From Henckelia pumila (taxonomy: Eukaryota > Streptophyta > Magnoliopsida > Lamiales > Gesneriaceae): DNA of 64,000 bases. Shown one piece after another: positions 60,620-64,000 of the stretch. The translations under genes and the position numbers were made by a program. Location: positions 135,192,375 through 135,256,374 of the forward strand of contig NC_133121.1 of assembly GCF_033568475.1 (NCBI RefSeq). The letters are read 5' to 3'. The notes below the pieces were generated by a model. It did not search any database and had not been told where the DNA came from. It was given only the letters and a program-made list of their open reading frames with translations. Each line of letters begins with the position of its first letter. The stretch's first letter is position 1.

Positions 60620-63423
60620 ATGGATTCTTTGTTGGCAAATTACGCTTCCTCTGATGAAGAAGAACAGAATCAGCAGTCGAAACCACGATCAGAACCACTC
60701 GTATCGAAGTCCGAAGCTGAAGAAGAACGAGATTTCCCCTCAAAGTCCACTTCGAGACCCGGTGGGATTTTCAGCTCTTTCCCGCCCCCAAAATCATCTA
60801 TTTTCAATTCATTGCCCCCTCCCAAATCCCAGACGAATTACGGGCAACATGATGAACAGATTGATGATCAGGTTCTAGAAAAATCAAAGCCGAAGGCATC
60901 ATCTTCATCGCTGTTCTCGTCCCTTCCTCCGCCCAAATCGTCGACTTCCGCTTCTTCTACTACTACCACCAAAAAGGTTGTTCAATTCAGACCTCCTCCA
61001 ATGGTAAACCCGTTTTCTTCTGGCGATAATGACGAGGAGGAGGAGGAGGATGAAGAGGAAAGGCAAAAGAAAAAGTCGAAAGCATCATTATCTACCTCCT
61101 CTGCGATGTCATTTTTATCTAGTATGCCCGCACCGAAGAACTCAGCCACTTTGGGCGCTATGCCTTATGCTTTGGGTTCTGGCCACAGATGCATAATTGA
61201 ACCTGAAGCTCGAGATTCTACTGAGAGTGTGACTGGAAGTGATAAGGTTGTAAGTTCAAATGTCGGACTTGTCAATGATCAGTCGGATGAGATGAATTAT
61301 GATAATTCTAGTTGGAGCTTAGGAAGTAAAAGCACCAAAAATTTCAGTGCAATTGAATCTTTCCATGGTGAAAAGGTTGGCTCAGCTGTTGTGAGCAGCG
61401 TTATGGAAAATGATGACGGCGTGAGTTCCAATTTGGGATTCTCTGAGGTTAAATCCGATGAGTTCAATTATGATTATTCTGGTAGGATTTCAGGAAGTGA
61501 AAGCTACTATAATCATCAGAATGGTGGACAATTTGCTAATGTTGGCGCTGAGGCAGTTGATTATTCGTACGGGAGTGAGGATCATTCGGATTACCCAAAT
61601 TATGCTGCGGGTTATGGGTATTATAGCAACAATCCACAGGATGAGAATAATTGGGCTGATACTTCAATTATGACTGCGTTTCCTGAGGCATCTGGAGGGG
61701 TTGAGAATGCACTTAATGTTCCTGGAAAGAGGGGCAGAAGAGATGCTCCACAAGATATAGTTGAGGTGAAGCAGGACGAGTTGATGAAAAATCGGCCACG
61801 GGAAGACCAGACCAAAATGACTGGGATTGCATTTGGCACTGCATATCAGGTACTCCTCTCATCAAGACTCGAGAATTATCATTTCTGATTTAGGGAGGGC
61901 TTGCAAAAGATTATGTTTTCGTAGAAGATTAAATTTATAGATTATTGCAAGATTATGATTTTGTAGAAGCAATTAAATTTATAGATTATAAAAAGTGAAT
62001 AAAAATCAAAAGTTGTATTTGATTGGAAACAATTGTTAAAATCTAAAAATTAAAGATGAGTAGTGTTTGATAATCAAGTCATTAAATTGGTTTTAACTTT
62101 GACCTTTTTATTAGAATTTTTATTAGAATCACTTTCAGATAATCATAATCACCACAATGACTAGCTTTTGGATTTCAATTAAGTCAAGCATAAACTAACA
62201 CGTAATTTGGGTTTAAGAAACACACAAAAATGATCTTTTTAAGTCAAAATCTAGCGATCACTTTTTTTTGTGATTGCAAACACTACTCGATCTCATTGAA
62301 ATTGTGTTGTGAGACACTACACACGATATAGTTAATTTTTAAGATTTAGGAGGGGGAAAGAGACTATACTTAAGCCCCAGCGTTGTGAATATACAGAGAT
62401 TAGCAAAAGTATCTCCATGTCTGCTTTCACTGCTGCGTAAAAGTATGAAATGATATTTAATTCAAATCTTCCAGTGCTTACCGTGAACAGTTTTTTATTT
62501 TTGTTTTGGGAGCAATACTGTTAGTAGTTATACCAACTAATATTGTGAATTGATATGCAATTGTTGTGCACGTTTTTAGTCGATGCAGAAAATTTGCTTG
62601 CCTGAAATTAGGTTCAGGTGAAGCACGATGATGAAAACTTATGTGCCATACTCATCATCCCCCAGTATATAGGGGATACTGTTTTCTGGTTATGTTGCGA
62701 ACTGTGTCAAGATATTCTTAAACACATCTCTTTAATCTTCAAAATAATTTACAAACCGTCAAAAGCATTCGGGAAAACCCAAGTGTCTACAGTGTTCACT
62801 AGTTTATACAGTATTCTGATAAAATCCATGAGACGGGGAATGCCTCCTAAGAAGCTAGTGGTTGTACTGGCTGCATGCTGACTACTGGCCTTGCTTCCTC
62901 ATTTATGATCTACTAATTCGTTTTGTCTGATAAACCATCTTGGCTTGCAAATATGAAACACCATTTTGCCCTGTAATATCTCCCCTAATTTGTTCATTCT
63001 CGTTCACTTCATCTCCAATAAAACATGTCATGCTTGAATCAACTTTGGGCAGATATGGTGTTTTGTAGTTTGTCCTATGCAGGCAACTACAATGTTATTG
63101 GTTTTTGAATAGCAATGTTGTACCTGATTAACTGCTGACGAAAATTTGAGTGATTCTTATAGGGCCGTATTGTAACATTCAGCTATCAATTGACTTTCTT
63201 CAAGTGCTGTAAATTATAATAGTTCAGTTAGCATCTTATGTATCTACCATATGCCTTCTTGCAGCCCATATCAACCAAGGGTAAGCCTTCAAAGTTGCAC
63301 AAGAGGAAGCACCAGATTGGGTCTTTACTTTATGACTTGAAGCAAAAAGAGATGGAGTTGGCTGAACGACGCTCGAAAGGATATGCTACTAAAGCTCAAA
63401 CGCAAGCAAAATACGGTTGGTGA
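60620..63423 (+). CDS. PRCC-domain proline-rich nuclear protein
   Basis: A homologue of PRCC, a nuclear protein that in animals associates with the splicing machinery and MAD2B; the plant role is little studied. Two exons, 60620-61849 and 63265-63423, give 462 residues. The start MDSLLANYASSDEEEQ is the usual acidic opening. Low-complexity FSSLPPPKS motifs recur near residues 48-60 and 95-110. There is a Glu/Asp run at about 137-148. The C-terminal domain (about 365-462) contains QDIVEVKQDELMKNRPREDQ and ends in HKRKHQIGSLLYDLKQKEME and TKAQTQAKYGW, the best conserved part of the family. The 1415-bp intron contains a MITE. Low-complexity regions make the N-terminal half poorly alignable. No defects seen. 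Confidence 0.9.
61893..62288. mobile_element. MITE in the PRCC intron, sister of 1518-1858
   Basis: The ends are GGGAGGGCTTGCAAAAGATT and TGTGATTGCAAACACTACTC. The interior matches the reverse complement of the copy at 1518-1858 over many words (AATCAAAAGTTG, CTAGCTTTTGGATTTCAATT). An extra partial duplication of one end is present near 61930-61975. It does not disturb the splice sites. Confidence 0.75.
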
Positions 63424-63794
63424 GGTGCTGGTTTTTTCTTTCTTATGTTGTGATGATAACATAACACTGGAAAACCACTTTTCTCTTGCAAGATTTTCTC
63501 TTTACACTTTATTGGATTCAACCCAATCCTGGTTGGAACACTGTTGTATGGAATCATGTTTTATATTTCCAGTTTCCATAGTGCGAGCACAAATAGTTGG
63601 CACTTCTCAAGTAGACAAGGGTATAAAAGTTTCACAAAAACACCTTATTATATGTAAAAGTATTGTTTTTCATTCCATATATAGATTAGATCGATTTGTC
63701 TTAAGATGGATCTCCGATCCAACCCATAAAAAAATATTACTTTTTATGTATCCGTCTTACGTCATGGCTTGAATATAAATCCGGGACATATTTT

Positions 63795-64000
63795 AAAGAT
63801 ACTATATCTTTTAACGTATATAAAGAATCTGTCATTTAAACACCATTTTTTTAAACCAAAATTGCTCTTATGTGACATGGATACTACATTTTTGTTTTAT
63901 TTATTTTTTTTATATTTCAATATTTCAAATTACAGTTTAGTCCTTCGATTATTTTTACAACTATGATATTACTCTTATTTCAATATAATCAAATTAATTA
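63795..64000. mobile_element. Repeat copy cut by the window edge
   Basis: ATATTTCAAATTACAGTTTA, TCCTTCGATTATTTTTACAA and the final ATAATCAAATTAATTA match the right part of the element at 35661-36173 in order. The region from 63424 holds the 3' UTR of the PRCC gene and a weak GAGAC-family copy near 63620-63785. Confidence 0.6.

Overview
The window is nuclear DNA from a flowering plant. Its genes have GT-AG introns, the intergenic DNA is very AT-rich, and it holds many MITEs, tRNA-derived SINEs and LTR-element remnants. The proteins are eudicot-like, and the style of the repeats suggests an asterid, perhaps Lamiales; that placement is inference.

Eight host genes could be rebuilt exon by exon with reading frames that close. 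Left to right they are: a HINT3-type histidine-triad protein (minus, 2698-6792); an OXI1/AGC2-type AGC kinase (plus, 14894-16251); ribosomal protein eL32 (minus, 20854-21597, with a 5' UTR exon near 22129-22190); a DOMON plus cytochrome b561 protein (minus, 26409-28513); a 1020-residue class 3 lipase with a P-loop NTPase-like half (plus, 38876-45984); FRIGIDA-like 3 (plus, 51803-54441, with leader exons from about 49260); a DUF707 gene that looks eroded (minus, 55841-58697); and a PRCC-domain protein (plus, 60620-63423). They do not form a pathway. They are ordinary neighbours, possibly an old conserved block.

The space between genes is mostly transposon-derived. 0-2.6 kb: a hAT remnant with a perfect 8-bp target duplication, carrying a Tourist-like MITE and flanked by SINEs. 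7-14 kb: several hAT-like non-autonomous elements, foldbacks, SINEs and a duplicated segment whose second copy was later split by two insertions. 16-20 kb: Tourist-like MITEs. 23-24.5 kb and 29.5-30 kb: more hAT-like elements. 30.26-34.32 kb: a nest in which a fossil copia fragment is split by a hAT-like element, itself carrying an exon-like host fragment and a solo gypsy LTR. 34-38 kb: more MITEs and an LTR-like stretch. 46-49 kb and 58.7-60.6 kb: decayed MITE copies.

The points most worth a second look are the nested element with its exon-like cargo, the eroded DUF707 gene, the lipase/P-loop fusion, the word-repeat hAT-like elements with visible 8-bp duplications, and a long foldback at 12.4 kb. 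No CRISPR array, rRNA or intact tRNA gene was seen.
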